Counted from the stretch's first letter, positions 7,405 through 16,292 are shown. The stretch: 64,000 bases of DNA from JAJDUF01 sp965238265 (GCA_965238265.1 OZ250185.1:3596001-3660000), one strand, 5' to 3'. Numbers and translations: made by a program. The notes: generated by a model not told the origin, from the letters alone.

Positions 7405-7449
7405 TGTGCCCATGGTGGTGGCGCAGGGGTCACCACCACCATGGGCACA
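7405..7449 (+). terminator. 17-bp perfect hairpin after the ankyrin gene
   Basis: TGTGCCCATGGTGGTGG (7405-7421) pairs perfectly with CCACCACCATGGGCACA (7433-7449) around an 11-base loop. It lies 33 bases after the ankyrin stop and just before the next small gene. No T-run follows on either strand, so termination would have to be of a non-classical kind; it may instead be a mobile palindrome. Confidence 0.45.
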
Positions 7450-7484
7450 ATCCGGGTAGAGCGTGGAGGAGGGGAGCGAGCAGC

Positions 7485-7652
7485 ATGGCGACACAGCAGC
7501 CAGCGCGAGCCGAGCCGTCGCGCAAAGACACCCGGCCCTGGCCCGTGCCGATAGCGCCAGAAGAGTTAGCCGCCGCGATCTTCCGGGCGGCGGATCGCCA
7601 GCGGGACGCGCGGCTGGCACGGGAGGCCAGTGAGCCGACGGCGGCGGACTAA
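7485..7652 (+). CDS. Small hypothetical protein (55 aa)
   Basis: ATG at 7485 is preceded by GGAGGAGGGG, a strong ribosome binding site. The product is hydrophilic with a Pro/Arg-rich start and an amphipathic helix (APEELAAAIFRAADRQRDAR). Short proteins of this shape are common in Chloroflexota genomes, but I do not recognise a family. Confidence 0.45.
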   Translation: MATQQPARAEPSRKDTRPWPVPIAPEELAAAIFRAADRQRDARLAREASEPTAAD

Positions 7653-7709
7653 TCAGCCGTTGTCAAGTTTGCGATATAATCCCCAATTGTCTTTACCATC
7701 CTCTTTCTA

Positions 7710-8375
7710 TTGTTGAGCGCGCTGCGTCGCCAGCAGGCGCTGACTCCAGATGAATCATTGGCTAATGTGCTTAACCGGCTGGAAGAAGCGGTAGATGGGA
7801 ACCTGGATGTCAAAACCAAAGAGGAAGTGTTAAGACACTTAGATGCAGCCGATCCTGCAAATCTACTGCTGCAAAGTATCAAAGGATTTGTTCTAGATGT
7901 TGATCCTTCAGAGCACTCAGGCATACCGTTCTACTTCCAAGCAAGAGACTGGTTTCTGAGAAGCTATCGGAGATTCCTACAGCATAGGTGGTTTGATCGA
8001 GCCTTCATAGCCATATTCGCCGCTGCGGCGGTAGGCCAGGTCACTGTGGTCGTCGCGTTCTTCTTCGGTCAAGACGTCTTCGGTGGGGCCGATGGCTGGT
8101 CCTTTGTAGCAGTTGCCAGCTTTACCTCATCAACGGGTGCGGGCATTCTGATCATAATTGGGCTATGGCGTTTGCGTTACTCGCACTTGGACTCGTACCA
8201 CTGGTTTACCCGGGCGATCTTGGTGAATATCTTCATTACTCAGGTGTTCGTTTTCCTTGACTCCCAGTTGGCGGGGATTGGTGGGCTGGTCTTGGATCTG
8301 TTGTTCTATATTGCCCTCCAATTTCTGATAGAGCTGGAGGAAACGCCTTCTTTGGTAAGAAAACCGCCGAATTAG
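7710..8375 (+). CDS. Membrane protein of unknown family, 5' end probably missing
   Basis: The first ~90 residues are soluble and helical (NVLNRLEEAVDGNLDVKTKE), followed by four hydrophobic segments at about 100-122, 130-152, 165-188 and 195-212. The only possible start is a TTG without ribosome binding site, so the gene may have lost its beginning. Base composition is clearly lower in GC than its neighbours, a sign of separate origin. TATAAT at 7675-7680 lacks a properly spaced -35. Confidence 0.5.
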   Translation: MLSALRRQQALTPDESLANVLNRLEEAVDGNLDVKTKEEVLRHLDAADPANLLLQSIKGFVLDVDPSEHSGIPFYFQARDWFLRSYRRFLQHRWFDRAFIAIFAAAAVGQVTVVVAFFFGQDVFGGADGWSFVAVASFTSSTGAGILIIIGLWRLRYSHLDSYHWFTRAILVNIFITQVFVFLDSQLAGIGGLVLDLLFYIALQFLIELEETPSLVRKPPN

Positions 8376-8558
8376 TGCCTCGCTCCTTGAACCGACCTAG
8401 AGATAGTTCATGACTGATACAATAATCCGGGCTAGAACTCACGCTACCCAGAACGAGTAGAGGTGGGCCGATTGCAGGTGGAAGTGCAACTGCACCGGTG
8501 TAGGACGCACACAGAGCGATTCCCCTAGAGCACACGCACCGTGAGGAGAGATTTCAAG

Positions 8559-8774
8559 ATGCGGAACGAATTCACTGCCATTATCGAGAGAGACGGCGCA
8601 TGGTACATAGCGTACTGTCCGGAGATTCCTGGAGCCAACGGTCAAGGTGTGACCAAGGGCGAGGCTCGTGACAGTCTCGCCGAGGCGATTGCGCTGATCC
8701 TCGCAGACCGCCGGGAGGACGAGCTACGCGGCGTGCCGCCAGAGGCGCTCCGCGAGACGGTCATGGTCACGTGA
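8559..8774 (+). CDS. hicB: HicB-family antitoxin
   Basis: 71 residues with the HicB core: FTAIIERDGAWYIAYCPEIP, then GANGQGVTKGEARDSLAEAI. GAGGAGAG stands nine bases before ATG 8559, which I prefer over the upstream 8541 codon. HicB binds and neutralises the HicA mRNA interferase and represses the operon. In this gene order hicA normally starts at the hicB stop; here a GTG overlaps the stop but the toxin frame is broken (next entry). Confidence 0.8.
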   Translation: MRNEFTAIIERDGAWYIAYCPEIPGANGQGVTKGEARDSLAEAIALILADRREDELRGVPPEALRETVMVT

Positions 8775-8893
8775 AGCGGAGTACCTTACTGCGCCACTCC
8801 GCCCGACTTGGCCCCCTACCCTCGCCTGGCTCCAACAGACTCCCCCTCTCCACATGGTGGAGAGGGGGCCAGGGGGTGAGGACTAGCCACTGA
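8771..8893 (+). pseudogene. hicA remnant: first ~9 codons only
   Basis: GTG at 8771 overlaps the hicB stop by four bases (GTGA), the usual translational coupling. The first residues VKRSTLLRH fit the start of HicA (normally MKRxxLLRHL). The frame then runs into a palindromic repeat (8838-8881) and stops at 8891. The dsRBD-like toxin fold cannot form, so the antitoxin is orphaned. Confidence 0.5.
8838..8881. repeat. CCCTCTCCACATG palindrome (family R2)
   Basis: CCCCCTCTCCACATG-GTGGAGAGGGGG is a perfect inverted repeat flanked by GGGGTGAGG. Related copies lie at 31238-31274, 38352-38396, 52645-52682 and 61476-61505, always at gene ends. Confidence 0.7.
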
Positions 8894-8916
8894 CCACTGA
8901 CCACTACCACTAGCCA

Positions 8917-9804
8917 CTAGCCAACCCGTCGCGCCACGCAGAACACGTAGGCGCCGTCGCCGCGATCTACCTCGCCACAGAAGTCCACTAGCCGCGCCGC
9001 GATCCACCGTTCCCACGGCAACGTGTGGCCGTTGCGTCGCCATACCCACCGTCCGGTTAGGCGCTTGGTCAGCAGCGTGGGTGCGCCGTAGTAGTGGCTG
9101 AGATCGAAGAAACCCATCGCGCGCGGCCCCAGATAGTCCCGCAGCTGCTCCACGACCAGGCCGTGCTGCGCCAGCCGCGCGGTCCACGCCTCGGGAGTGA
9201 GCGTGTGGTAGTGCAGAGAAATGCGGTTGAACCAGCGCCCATAAGCGTCGGCAGCAGCGCGGCTACCGAGCCGCCGCAGGACGCGCGGCCAGAACAGCGC
9301 CGTGGCAAACCGCTGGGTCGGCACGGTAATCGCCAGCCGGCCGCCCGGCCGGAGCACCCGGCTGATCTCGTCGAGCGCTCCATCGAGAACCTCGATGTGC
9401 TCTAGCACGCAGTTGCTCACGACCGACGCGAACGCCGCGTCGGCATAGGGCAATTGCGTCGCGCTCGCTACTAACGGCAGCCGATACACACCGCGCCCGG
9501 CTGCTTCACGCACCCTGGCGAGGTCCGGATCGAAACCGGAGTCGACCGGTCCCGCTGGCGCGAGCGCGACGGCGCCGAAGTGACCGTCGCCACAGCCCAC
9601 GTCGAGCAGCGGCCGGGGCAGATCCACGGTACGCATGAGCAGGCACTCCACCGTGCGGATCAGGGCACGGTGGACCGGCAACTCGCGCAGGTGGGCGGCT
9701 ACCACCGGGGGCGCCGCGGCCACGAGCGCAGCCGGGTCGGGAGGTAGCGCTCCCGCGCTACCCGCCTGCGCTGAGGTCAATAGCCAGGTAGGGACATCAC
9801 TCAT
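8917..9804 (-). CDS. Class I SAM-dependent methyltransferase
   Basis: Motif I is LLDVGCGDGHFGAVAL; the acidic end of strand two is GFDPD; SNCVLEHIEVLDGALDEISR and VLRPGGRLAITVPT are motifs of Methyltransf_11 proteins. The C-terminal third (residues 200-295) is specific and Trp/Arg-rich. ATG 9804 (MSDVPTW) is chosen over 9819. It is the last gene of a leftward group with a GT39-like protein and a flippase-like protein, so a role in modifying a lipid-linked glycan or its carrier is likely but inferred. Confidence 0.8.
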   Translation of the reverse strand: MSDVPTWLLTSAQAGSAGALPPDPAALVAAAPPVVAAHLRELPVHRALIRTVECLLMRTVDLPRPLLDVGCGDGHFGAVALAPAGPVDSGFDPDLARVREAAGRGVYRLPLVASATQLPYADAAFASVVSNCVLEHIEVLDGALDEISRVLRPGGRLAITVPTQRFATALFWPRVLRRLGSRAAADAYGRWFNRISLHYHTLTPEAWTARLAQHGLVVEQLRDYLGPRAMGFFDLSHYYGAPTLLTKRLTGRWVWRRNGHTLPWERWIAARLVDFCGEVDRGDGAYVFCVARRVG

Positions 9805-9837
9805 GACCATCCGCTCCAACTCACTATACTTGCCCCG

Positions 9838-9921
9838 GTCATTCCGGCGGAAGCCGGAATCCAGGCACCTGGGGCCGCAGACAACGCACCCGCTCTGGAT
9901 TCCCGCGCAAGCGGGAATGAC
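9838..9921. repeat. Paired REP-like palindromes (family R3), nested inverted repeat
   Basis: GTCATTCCGGCGGAAGCCGGAATCCAG (9838-9864) and CTGGATTCCCGCGCAAGCGGGAATGAC (9895-9921) are each palindromic and also form an inverted pair around 30 bases, so the whole unit can fold as a cruciform. Single units recur at about 22733, 25498, 43411, 44163, 48262, 50211 and 52778. Confidence 0.75.
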
Positions 9922-9951
9922 CGGGCAATGTCAACAGCGCCTAGCCACTGG

Positions 9952-12099
9952 TCACTGACCACCGACCACCGGTGGAATGAGATAGGTCCGGAAGAGCACC
10001 TCGCCACTCACCGGCGAACGATGGTCGCGTATGACGGCGTGGGGATACCAGAGCGCCAGGGCCGCCTGGGACTGATGGTCATTGATACTCAGAACGTACA
10101 GACGGGGTCCTGGGGCCGCATCGTGCTCGCGCACGGCGGCGATAGTGTCTATGCCGTTGCGCCAGAGCGGTTGACCAATCTGAATCGCCACGAGCCGGGT
10201 GTCTACCCAGTGCGGCCAGACTTTCAGCCAGGCGTCTTGCTTATCACCGGAGCTGGCGGCAAAGCCGTTGATCGCCCGGGCCACTTCCAGGGTGTTCTGC
10301 GACGCTACCTTGTGGGAACGCGCGAAATCCACAAAGTAGCGCTGGAAATTAAGCTGCCCGGCGTGTGCCCCCAAGGGCACGAGGGCCAACGTGAGCGCAA
10401 TGGCGGCAGCGCTTGGCGGCAGCAGGCGGCGGGTGGTGCTCACCAGCACACCGACAGGGAGCGCCGCGATCAGGGCGGCAATGGGCAGCGCCATACCGGA
10501 GCGGGTGGTACTAGGGTTCTCTAGGGGAAAGGCGAGCGAAAGTGTCGAGGGGAGCAAGGCCACGAAGAGGAGGACCAGCAGATACCCGTAGATCCGCTCG
10601 CGGTGCGCCAGGAGACGATAGAGCGCGTAGACGGCGCCCAGGAAGAAGCCGGCGCCGGTCACATAGTCGAATACGCAGTCGTGCGGCACGTTCGAGTTCC
10701 AGGTAGTGTCACCACGGTAGTTGAACATCAGGCTCGCGTTCTTGACGTTGCCGAGGAAAATCGCGAGAGGCTGCCCCGGCAAGGGCCGCTCGGCGCTCGA
10801 TATCCGTGTCACGCCGCGGTACCAGAAGATGGCGGGACGCTCCAGCGCAAAACGGCCCAAGGGCAGGAAGACGAGCAGGGCGACCACCGCGGCGAGCACC
10901 GCATTGATAATGGTCCGGCGGGCACGCTCCCAGCCATCCGGTCGGCGGGCGATATCCAGCATCAGCTCGATCCACAGACAGACGATGACGGCGAGGGGGA
11001 TGATCCTGAAGGGGACGTAGGTGTGCATCCCTACGCCGATCACGAAGCCCAGCAGCAAGAAGTCGTTGCGCTGGCGGTAGCGCAGCGCGCGCAGGAGCAA
11101 CAGCCCGGTCAGCGCGGCCAACACCGGTAAGAAGGTAAAGCGGAGACCGGCCCGCGCCACGGTCAGGTGCCAGCGCGAGACGGCCAGCAAGAACGCCGCG
11201 CTGAGGGCCACGGGCACGCCGAACCATACCCGCGTGAAGGCATAGATCGCCGGGATCGCAAAGGCGCTGACCAGGGCCGTCCCCGTCTTCAGGGTCGTGA
11301 ACGTGAGGCCTAGCCCCGCCGCCGCCAGTACCGCAGACAGGTAGAACTGCACGGCTTCACGGCCGGTATTGCGCTCGAAGAAAATCTTGTACTGCCCGTC
11401 GAGCACGTCCTTGACATCGAGAAGCTTCTCGGCGTGGTCGCTAATCATCTCCTCCGGCACCGCGGGCAGCCGGTAGAAGAGCAAGCAGCAGCCCAGCAGC
11501 CAGATCGCCAAGAATGCAGCCAGCTCCCAAGAGAGACGGATGCGGGGACCGGACCGCCAAGCGTCGCGCGCTACCCGCAGGCGCGAGCGTAGCCAGCGTA
11601 GCTCGAACCGGCGGAAGTCGCCGAAGGCCAGGAAGAAGCTGCCTATCGCCAGCAGCCAGGCCGCCACGCCCAGCGGGCGAAACAGGCCGCCCCCGGCCTG
11701 CTCGAAGGCAACCAACGCAGACACCGCGACCACTGCCAGCAGCGAGCGACGCAGCCAAGGCCAGCGCCGAGCCGGGGAGCGTCCGGCTACTGAACCCGGT
11801 TCAGCGCTGGCCCCGGCCGCTGGAACAGCGGTTGGGTCTGCCCCTGGCTTGACCAGGGGGCCATCCTGTCCGTCGCCGTCGGGCGTGAGGAGCGATGCGG
11901 CGAGCGGACCCGACCGGCGCAACAGGACGAGCAGCAGCAGCGCACCACCGGCCACCAGCAGCGCAACGCCATCGGCCGGATACGCGCCTACCGCGATCCA
12001 GCGCTGCCCGACCAACGCGAGGATGGCGGCGACAAGGAAACCGAGCACGGCGATGAGGCTGCGACGGGAGGCGCCCGCCGGCCGACGTTCAGGTGGCAA
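9952..12099 (-). CDS. GT39/ArnT-like membrane glycosyltransferase
   Basis: 715 residues with about a dozen hydrophobic segments. After two N-terminal spans and a low-complexity linker, the first large extracytoplasmic loop carries acidic residues (VPEEMISDHAEKLLDV), as in GT-C enzymes of the PMT/ArnT type that take sugars from polyprenyl-phosphate carriers. Further blocks (NTGREAVQFYLSA, AVSRWHLTVARAGLR) fit this superfamily. The C-terminus (residues 570-715) is a soluble domain. The start is a TTG at 12099 with AGAGGAG seven bases before it. It follows the flippase-like gene by 33 bases. Confidence 0.75.
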   Translation of the reverse strand: MPPERRPAGASRRSLIAVLGFLVAAILALVGQRWIAVGAYPADGVALLVAGGALLLLVLLRRSGPLAASLLTPDGDGQDGPLVKPGADPTAVPAAGASAEPGSVAGRSPARRWPWLRRSLLAVVAVSALVAFEQAGGGLFRPLGVAAWLLAIGSFFLAFGDFRRFELRWLRSRLRVARDAWRSGPRIRLSWELAAFLAIWLLGCCLLFYRLPAVPEEMISDHAEKLLDVKDVLDGQYKIFFERNTGREAVQFYLSAVLAAAGLGLTFTTLKTGTALVSAFAIPAIYAFTRVWFGVPVALSAAFLLAVSRWHLTVARAGLRFTFLPVLAALTGLLLLRALRYRQRNDFLLLGFVIGVGMHTYVPFRIIPLAVIVCLWIELMLDIARRPDGWERARRTIINAVLAAVVALLVFLPLGRFALERPAIFWYRGVTRISSAERPLPGQPLAIFLGNVKNASLMFNYRGDTTWNSNVPHDCVFDYVTGAGFFLGAVYALYRLLAHRERIYGYLLVLLFVALLPSTLSLAFPLENPSTTRSGMALPIAALIAALPVGVLVSTTRRLLPPSAAAIALTLALVPLGAHAGQLNFQRYFVDFARSHKVASQNTLEVARAINGFAASSGDKQDAWLKVWPHWVDTRLVAIQIGQPLWRNGIDTIAAVREHDAAPGPRLYVLSINDHQSQAALALWYPHAVIRDHRSPVSGEVLFRTYLIPPVVGGQ

Positions 12100-12132
12100 C
12101 CGGACCGCTCCTCTTGTCTGCCACTCATCCAG

Positions 12133-13206
12133 CTACAGCAAGCTCATGCGCGCCCGGCTGCGCTTCACTAGCTCATCGAGGCGGTAGTGTCCGACCCAGA
12201 GGAAGAAGAGTGCCGTCAGGCTCACCCCCCCGAACGAGAGCGCATGCATGGCCACAGCGTAACTCAACGCCTGCTCCTCACTGACGGACGGAAAAAGGAG
12301 CAGGGTAGCTACTGCTCCGGCGTGATACACCCCGATATACGCCGGTGCGGAGGGGATGGTCATACTCAGATTAGTCACCACCAAAAGGAGGAAAGCCGCG
12401 CTCACCGGCACCGGCAGGTGGTAGGCATACAGTGCGACAAAGAGCGTGAAACCACCACCGAACCACATCACTACCGAGAGCAGCAGCACCGCCGCCAGAA
12501 GGCGCGGTCGCGACAGGCCATCGGCAGAGCCGAGCGCCGTTTGCACGAGGTGCGACGGCTGTAGTCGTCCGAGCAAGGGCAAGGGGTCCACCCAACGTCG
12601 TATCATGACCACGGCCCGCTGGCGCGCCCAGCTCATGACGACGAAGGCCACGGCAATGGAGCCAAAGATGACGAGCGCTCCAACCCCAGCGGCCTGCGCC
12701 CAGGCCGGGATCGCAATAGCGTTGGCCTCCGCCCAGCCAGGCAGCGGCGTGCCGGTTGCGCTCGCCCAATCGCGCCAGCCACTGAGTCCCAGCAGGCCGG
12801 CCAGCAACAAGAGGAGCATCGCAATATCCAACAGCTTCTCGACAAAAATCGTCCCTAACGCTCGCCCCGGACTCACTGCTTCACTCTCTACAACCAGGAA
12901 GCCACGGACCAGTTCCCCGAGTCGACCCGGCAAGAAAGTGTTGAACAGATAGCTCAGGTGTGTCGCCGCGTAGGCTTGGGCCAGCCGGACCTGTTCTTGG
13001 GGGAGAAAGAGCAACTTCCAGCGCCAGGCACGCAGGGCAATGTTGAGCAGGTGGAGCAGCAGCGTCGGCAGAAACAGCCAGAGATTAGCGGCCAGAAACG
13101 CCTGCCACACCTCGCCGGGGCTGACTTCGCCGCGCAGCCCGCGTAGCGTCAGCCAGATGGCGATGGCGCTGATGGCAAGTCCCAATCCGGCAGAACGCCA
13201 ACTCAT
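12133..13206 (-). CDS. Flippase-like integral membrane protein (UPF0104 / LPG synthase TM region family)
   Basis: 357 residues with seven to eight membrane spans. The family signature is visible in the second span region (WRWKLLFLPQEQVRLAQAYA followed by THLSYLFNTFLPGRLGELVR). PGR.GE.VR is the conserved loop of the AglD/MprF-TM type. Such proteins move or modify lipid-linked substrates. As the first gene of the leftward operon with a GT-C transferase and a methyltransferase it likely serves the same glycan route. Confidence 0.8.
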   Translation of the reverse strand: MSWRSAGLGLAISAIAIWLTLRGLRGEVSPGEVWQAFLAANLWLFLPTLLLHLLNIALRAWRWKLLFLPQEQVRLAQAYAATHLSYLFNTFLPGRLGELVRGFLVVESEAVSPGRALGTIFVEKLLDIAMLLLLLAGLLGLSGWRDWASATGTPLPGWAEANAIAIPAWAQAAGVGALVIFGSIAVAFVVMSWARQRAVVMIRRWVDPLPLLGRLQPSHLVQTALGSADGLSRPRLLAAVLLLSVVMWFGGGFTLFVALYAYHLPVPVSAAFLLLVVTNLSMTIPSAPAYIGVYHAGAVATLLLFPSVSEEQALSYAVAMHALSFGGVSLTALFFLWVGHYRLDELVKRSRARMSLL

Positions 13207-13260
13207 CCTACGTCATCTCTGTCCCGCGCTGGGAAGCCGGTTGGCGTGCGGCGCAGTGTG

Positions 13261-13358
13261 TGGCGGAGGCGCATGGGAGTCGAACCCACCAACCGACGCG
13301 CTCGCGCCGGTTCTACGGTTTTGAAGACCGCGCCAGTCACCGGACCAGCCGCGCCTCC
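13261..13358 (-). tRNA. selC: tRNA-Sec (anticodon UCA)
   Basis: Read on the minus strand, the gene has an 8-bp acceptor stem (GGAGGCGC/GCGCCTCC), a 7-bp D stem with wobble pairs, a 5-bp anticodon stem with loop CTTCAAA (anticodon TCA, complement of 13322-13324), a long variable arm (AACCGGCGC/GCGTCGGTT) and a 5-bp T stem. A G discriminator and an encoded CCA follow. The 8+5 acceptor/T-arm geometry, long variable arm and UCA anticodon are diagnostic for bacterial selenocysteine tRNA. No selA, selB or selD lies nearby. Confidence 0.95.
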
Positions 13359-13529
13359 ACGAGTGGTACTGCCAGGATAGAAACAGGCTCTCCGCGAGGC
13401 TGCCGTACAGACCAATGACGGGCAACAATCGCAGCAGCGATTCTAGCAGTCTGCTCGTAGCAGCTGGGAGCAAGCGAGGGACGCGCTATGACCTTGATAC
13501 CGGGGCCCGGTCTGTTGTAGGTATCCCGG

Positions 13530-14567
13530 TTACCCCTGCACCGGGGTCGGGGTACCACAGGCCCCGGGTTGCCAGAGGCCCACTTGTTGGCCACGTGCCT
13601 GCTGCTCCGCGGCCTTGAACTGCCCCTGATAGCGGTAGGCCGAGCCGCCGGTGAATTCGAGTGCGTAGCCTTCCGCGATCATCCGCGCGTTGTACATGCT
13701 GCCGTCCCGCAACCAAGCGTAGGCAAGCAGCGGCCCGGCAGCCTCGCGCTCCCCTTGGCTAGCGTCTAGCTCCAAGCGCACCGGCTGACCAGCGAGTAGC
13801 TCGTTCGCACGGTTGCTGGCCTCAAGCCCAAAACACTGGAATAGCTCACCCGCGCCAACGACCTCCGGCGCGTCAATGCCGATCAGCCGCACGCGCACGG
13901 TTTCGCCCGGCACCGCCACCTCAATCACCTCACCATTCACGACCCTGGCTACCGTGGCGTCGAGGAACGTCGCCGCGCCAGGAGTGGGCGGTACTGTCGC
14001 CGGCGTGGCCGCAGGCTCGGTCGTAGCCGGGGTTGGCGTAGCTGCGATAGTCGGTGGGCCAGGTGTAGCCGTGGCAGTCGTAGGCAGCTCCGGCACCGTG
14101 TACTGGGCCGGGACATAGCCCTCTATCCCATCGGGCGCGCGCACGTGCTTCCAGGTCCGGCCCTCGGCTTCTACATCGGGGCCGATGACGTCGAGGCGCG
14201 TGTTGTCCGGGTACGCCTTCACCCGATCATCAGGCCGGGTCGTCTTCCGCACATACACTCCAATGCCACCGGTGTTGCCGACGTAGACAGCCACCCCTGT
14301 AGAGGGCACTGCCGTAGGGGCCACCGTCGTAGAGGTAGGAAGCAAGACAACGGTGGCAATCACCGGCGGCGGCACGGTAGCGGTGGGTACCGGCGTCGGT
14401 GGCAGCGTGGCAGTAGCAGCCGGAGCCGCCGGTGTGGGCGGTAGCGGTGGTGGGGCCGAGGGAACGGTAGCCGTCGGTTCCGCAGTCGAGCCGATCCCCA
14501 GGTTAAGGTCGCAAGCGGCGAGGAAGAGTGCCAAGGAGAGGATGACCAACGCAGCTTGACGCTTCAT
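13530..14567 (-). CDS. Lipoprotein with SH3-like and thermonuclease (SNase) domains
   Basis: Residues 1-19 are a lipoprotein signal (LALFLAAC). A Thr/Pro/Ala linker follows, then an SH3b-like module at about 90-160 (GIGVYVRKTTRPDDRVKAYP, GIEGYVPAQY), a second linker, and an SNase-like domain from about 205. The latter shows VARVVNGEVIEVAV, VRVRLIGIDAPEV and the ARGQQVGLW end. The catalytic Arg-Asp-Glu set seems only partly kept: RLIGIDAPE is good, the second part (EASNRANELLAG) less so. It is secreted and lipid-anchored, probably binding the wall and cutting DNA or RNA outside the cell. Confidence 0.8.
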   Translation of the reverse strand: MKRQAALVILSLALFLAACDLNLGIGSTAEPTATVPSAPPPLPPTPAAPAATATLPPTPVPTATVPPPVIATVVLLPTSTTVAPTAVPSTGVAVYVGNTGGIGVYVRKTTRPDDRVKAYPDNTRLDVIGPDVEAEGRTWKHVRAPDGIEGYVPAQYTVPELPTTATATPGPPTIAATPTPATTEPAATPATVPPTPGAATFLDATVARVVNGEVIEVAVPGETVRVRLIGIDAPEVVGAGELFQCFGLEASNRANELLAGQPVRLELDASQGEREAAGPLLAYAWLRDGSMYNARMIAEGYALEFTGGSAYRYQGQFKAAEQQARGQQVGLWQPGACGTPTPVQG

Positions 14568-14633
14568 GGGTGTCCAGTCTACCTCACTAGCCCCCCCGGC
14601 GCCATTCCGCCGCCATAGTGCGGCCGATCCCAG

Positions 14634-14870
14634 CTAACGCTCCAAGAGACGCTGTTGCCACGCTTGCGTCTCCTGAATCTGCTGCTGCTGTTCCTCGATC
14701 CGGCCGAGGCGCGCTTCAAGCCGTTCCAAGCGCTCCGTCAGCTCAGGGGGCGATTGAGGCTGCCGGGCCTGGAGTTGGCGGGTGTGCTCACGCATCGCAG
14801 TCCGCACGATCAGCGCAACGCTTCCGCCGATGGAGAACAAGACAATAGCAGCGGCCAGCGCTCCCTCCAT
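14634..14870 (-). CDS. Small membrane protein with C-terminal coiled coil
   Basis: 78 residues: one span at about 5-24 (AAAIVLFSIGGSVALIVRTA), a basic linker, then a predicted coiled coil with heptad leucines (ELTERLERLEARLGRIEEQQ). Single-pass proteins of this layout often act as scaffolds at the membrane. No family recognised. ATG at 14870 with GAAGAGAG upstream. Confidence 0.6.
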   Translation of the reverse strand: MEGALAAAIVLFSIGGSVALIVRTAMREHTRQLQARQPQSPPELTERLERLEARLGRIEEQQQQIQETQAWQQRLLER

Positions 14871-15062
14871 GCTCTCTTCCCGTGGTGCCTTCCAGCGTCC
14901 TGGCTGCTATTCTAGGCACGGCCAGCACACCAAGCAAGCCGGCACTGTGCAGCGGAGAGATGGTCTACTATACTCGGAGTGCGTATGCGTTTGCGGCTCC
15001 TCGCCCGGCGCGAGCGGCGTCGGCGAGCCGGGCAGCAACGTGCCGCAGGAGGCTGACGCTAG

Positions 15063-16292
15063 ATGGCGACGACGACAACCCACACCACCGCCGCACCGCG
15101 ACGCGCCAAGCGGCGCCGTGGCCCCGGACCACGGCGCGCAACCGGGTTAGTCAATCCAACCGGGCTGGTCGGGCTGAAAGCGCCGGAGGTGTCGCTGCCC
15201 CAGCCCAGCGCGGCCACGCTAGGCGACATCGAGCGCAAGGTGTATGCCGGCGAGCGACTGTCGGCCGAGGATGGGCTGGCGCTCTATGCCTGCGATGACC
15301 TCCTGTGGCTGGGACAGCTGGCCCGCTCCGTCCAACGCCGGAAGTCGGGCGATCACGTGTACTTCAACATCAACCGCCACATCAATCTGACCAATATCTG
15401 CAAGGCATACTGCCACTTCTGCTCCTTCCGGCGCAGCGTCGGCAAGGACGGCGGCTATACGATGACCCACGACGAGATCGTGAGCACGGCCCTCTCGGCC
15501 GCGCCGAAGGGTATCACCGAGCTACATATCGTCAACGGGCTGCACCCCGAGCTGGACTTCGATTACTACCTAGAGGCGCTGCGCCGTCTGAAAGCGGCCC
15601 TGCCCGACGTGCATCTGAAGGCGTTTACGGCCGTCGAAATCTGGTGGTTTGCGCGGATCACGGGTTTGTCCTACGAGGCAGTGCTGCGGCAGTGTGTCGA
15701 GGCGGGACTAGGCTCGCTCCCCGGCGGTGGCGCCGAGATATTCGCTCCGCGCGTGCGCCGGCGCATCTGCGGCTACAAATCCACTGCCGAGGATTGGCTG
15801 GAAATCCACCGCATTGCTCACGGCTTGGGCCTGCGCACCAACTCCACGATGCTCTATGGGCACATCGAAACGCCTGAGGAGCGGATTGACCACGTGTTGC
15901 GGCTGCGGGACTTGCAGGACGAGACCGGGGGGTTCCAGGTCTTCATCCCGCTACGGTTCCACAACGAGCACAATCTGATGTCCCACCTGCCGATGGCGAC
16001 ACCGTATGAGAGCCTCAAGGTCTTCACGGTCAGCCGGCTGCTGCTCGACAACTTCGACCACATGAAGGCCTATTGGATCATGCTGGGGCTACCGTTGGCG
16101 CAGCTGTCGCTCCAGTTCGGCGTAGACGACCTCGACGGCACTGTCGTGGAGGAGCGCATCTACCACATGGCCGGCGCCGAGACGCCGCACGAAGTCTCCC
16201 AGGACGACCTGCTGCAGCGCATCCGCGAGGCGGGCCGCATCCCGGTCCAGCGCGATACGGTCTACAACGTCGTGCATATCTACGACAATTGA
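15063..16292 (+). CDS. mqnE: Aminofutalosine synthase MqnE (radical SAM)
   Basis: 409 residues. The radical-SAM cluster motif is NICKAYCHFCSFRR (CxxxCxxC) at about residues 116-123. YFNINRHINLTNIC, HIVNGLHPELDFDYY, LPGGGAEIFAPRVRR and the C-terminal QLSLQFGVDDLDGTV are typical of MqnE/MqnC, and the chain fits MqnE best. The enzyme joins a chorismate-derived enolpyruvyl benzoate to the adenosyl radical of SAM in the futalosine route to menaquinone. First gene of the operon, followed 55 bases later by mqnA. Confidence 0.9.
   Translation: MATTTTHTTAAPRRAKRRRGPGPRRATGLVNPTGLVGLKAPEVSLPQPSAATLGDIERKVYAGERLSAEDGLALYACDDLLWLGQLARSVQRRKSGDHVYFNINRHINLTNICKAYCHFCSFRRSVGKDGGYTMTHDEIVSTALSAAPKGITELHIVNGLHPELDFDYYLEALRRLKAALPDVHLKAFTAVEIWWFARITGLSYEAVLRQCVEAGLGSLPGGGAEIFAPRVRRRICGYKSTAEDWLEIHRIAHGLGLRTNSTMLYGHIETPEERIDHVLRLRDLQDETGGFQVFIPLRFHNEHNLMSHLPMATPYESLKVFTVSRLLLDNFDHMKAYWIMLGLPLAQLSLQFGVDDLDGTVVEERIYHMAGAETPHEVSQDDLLQRIREAGRIPVQRDTVYNVVHIYDN

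Noticed and set aside
1..8900. Complete integrative element or prophage
   Set aside because: No structural, replication or conjugation genes are visible, and the recombinases are partial; the term decaying island is safer.
14145..14444. Arg/Gly/His-rich plus-strand frame
   Set aside because: Antisense shadow of the linker of the SNase lipoprotein; no start signal and no domain.
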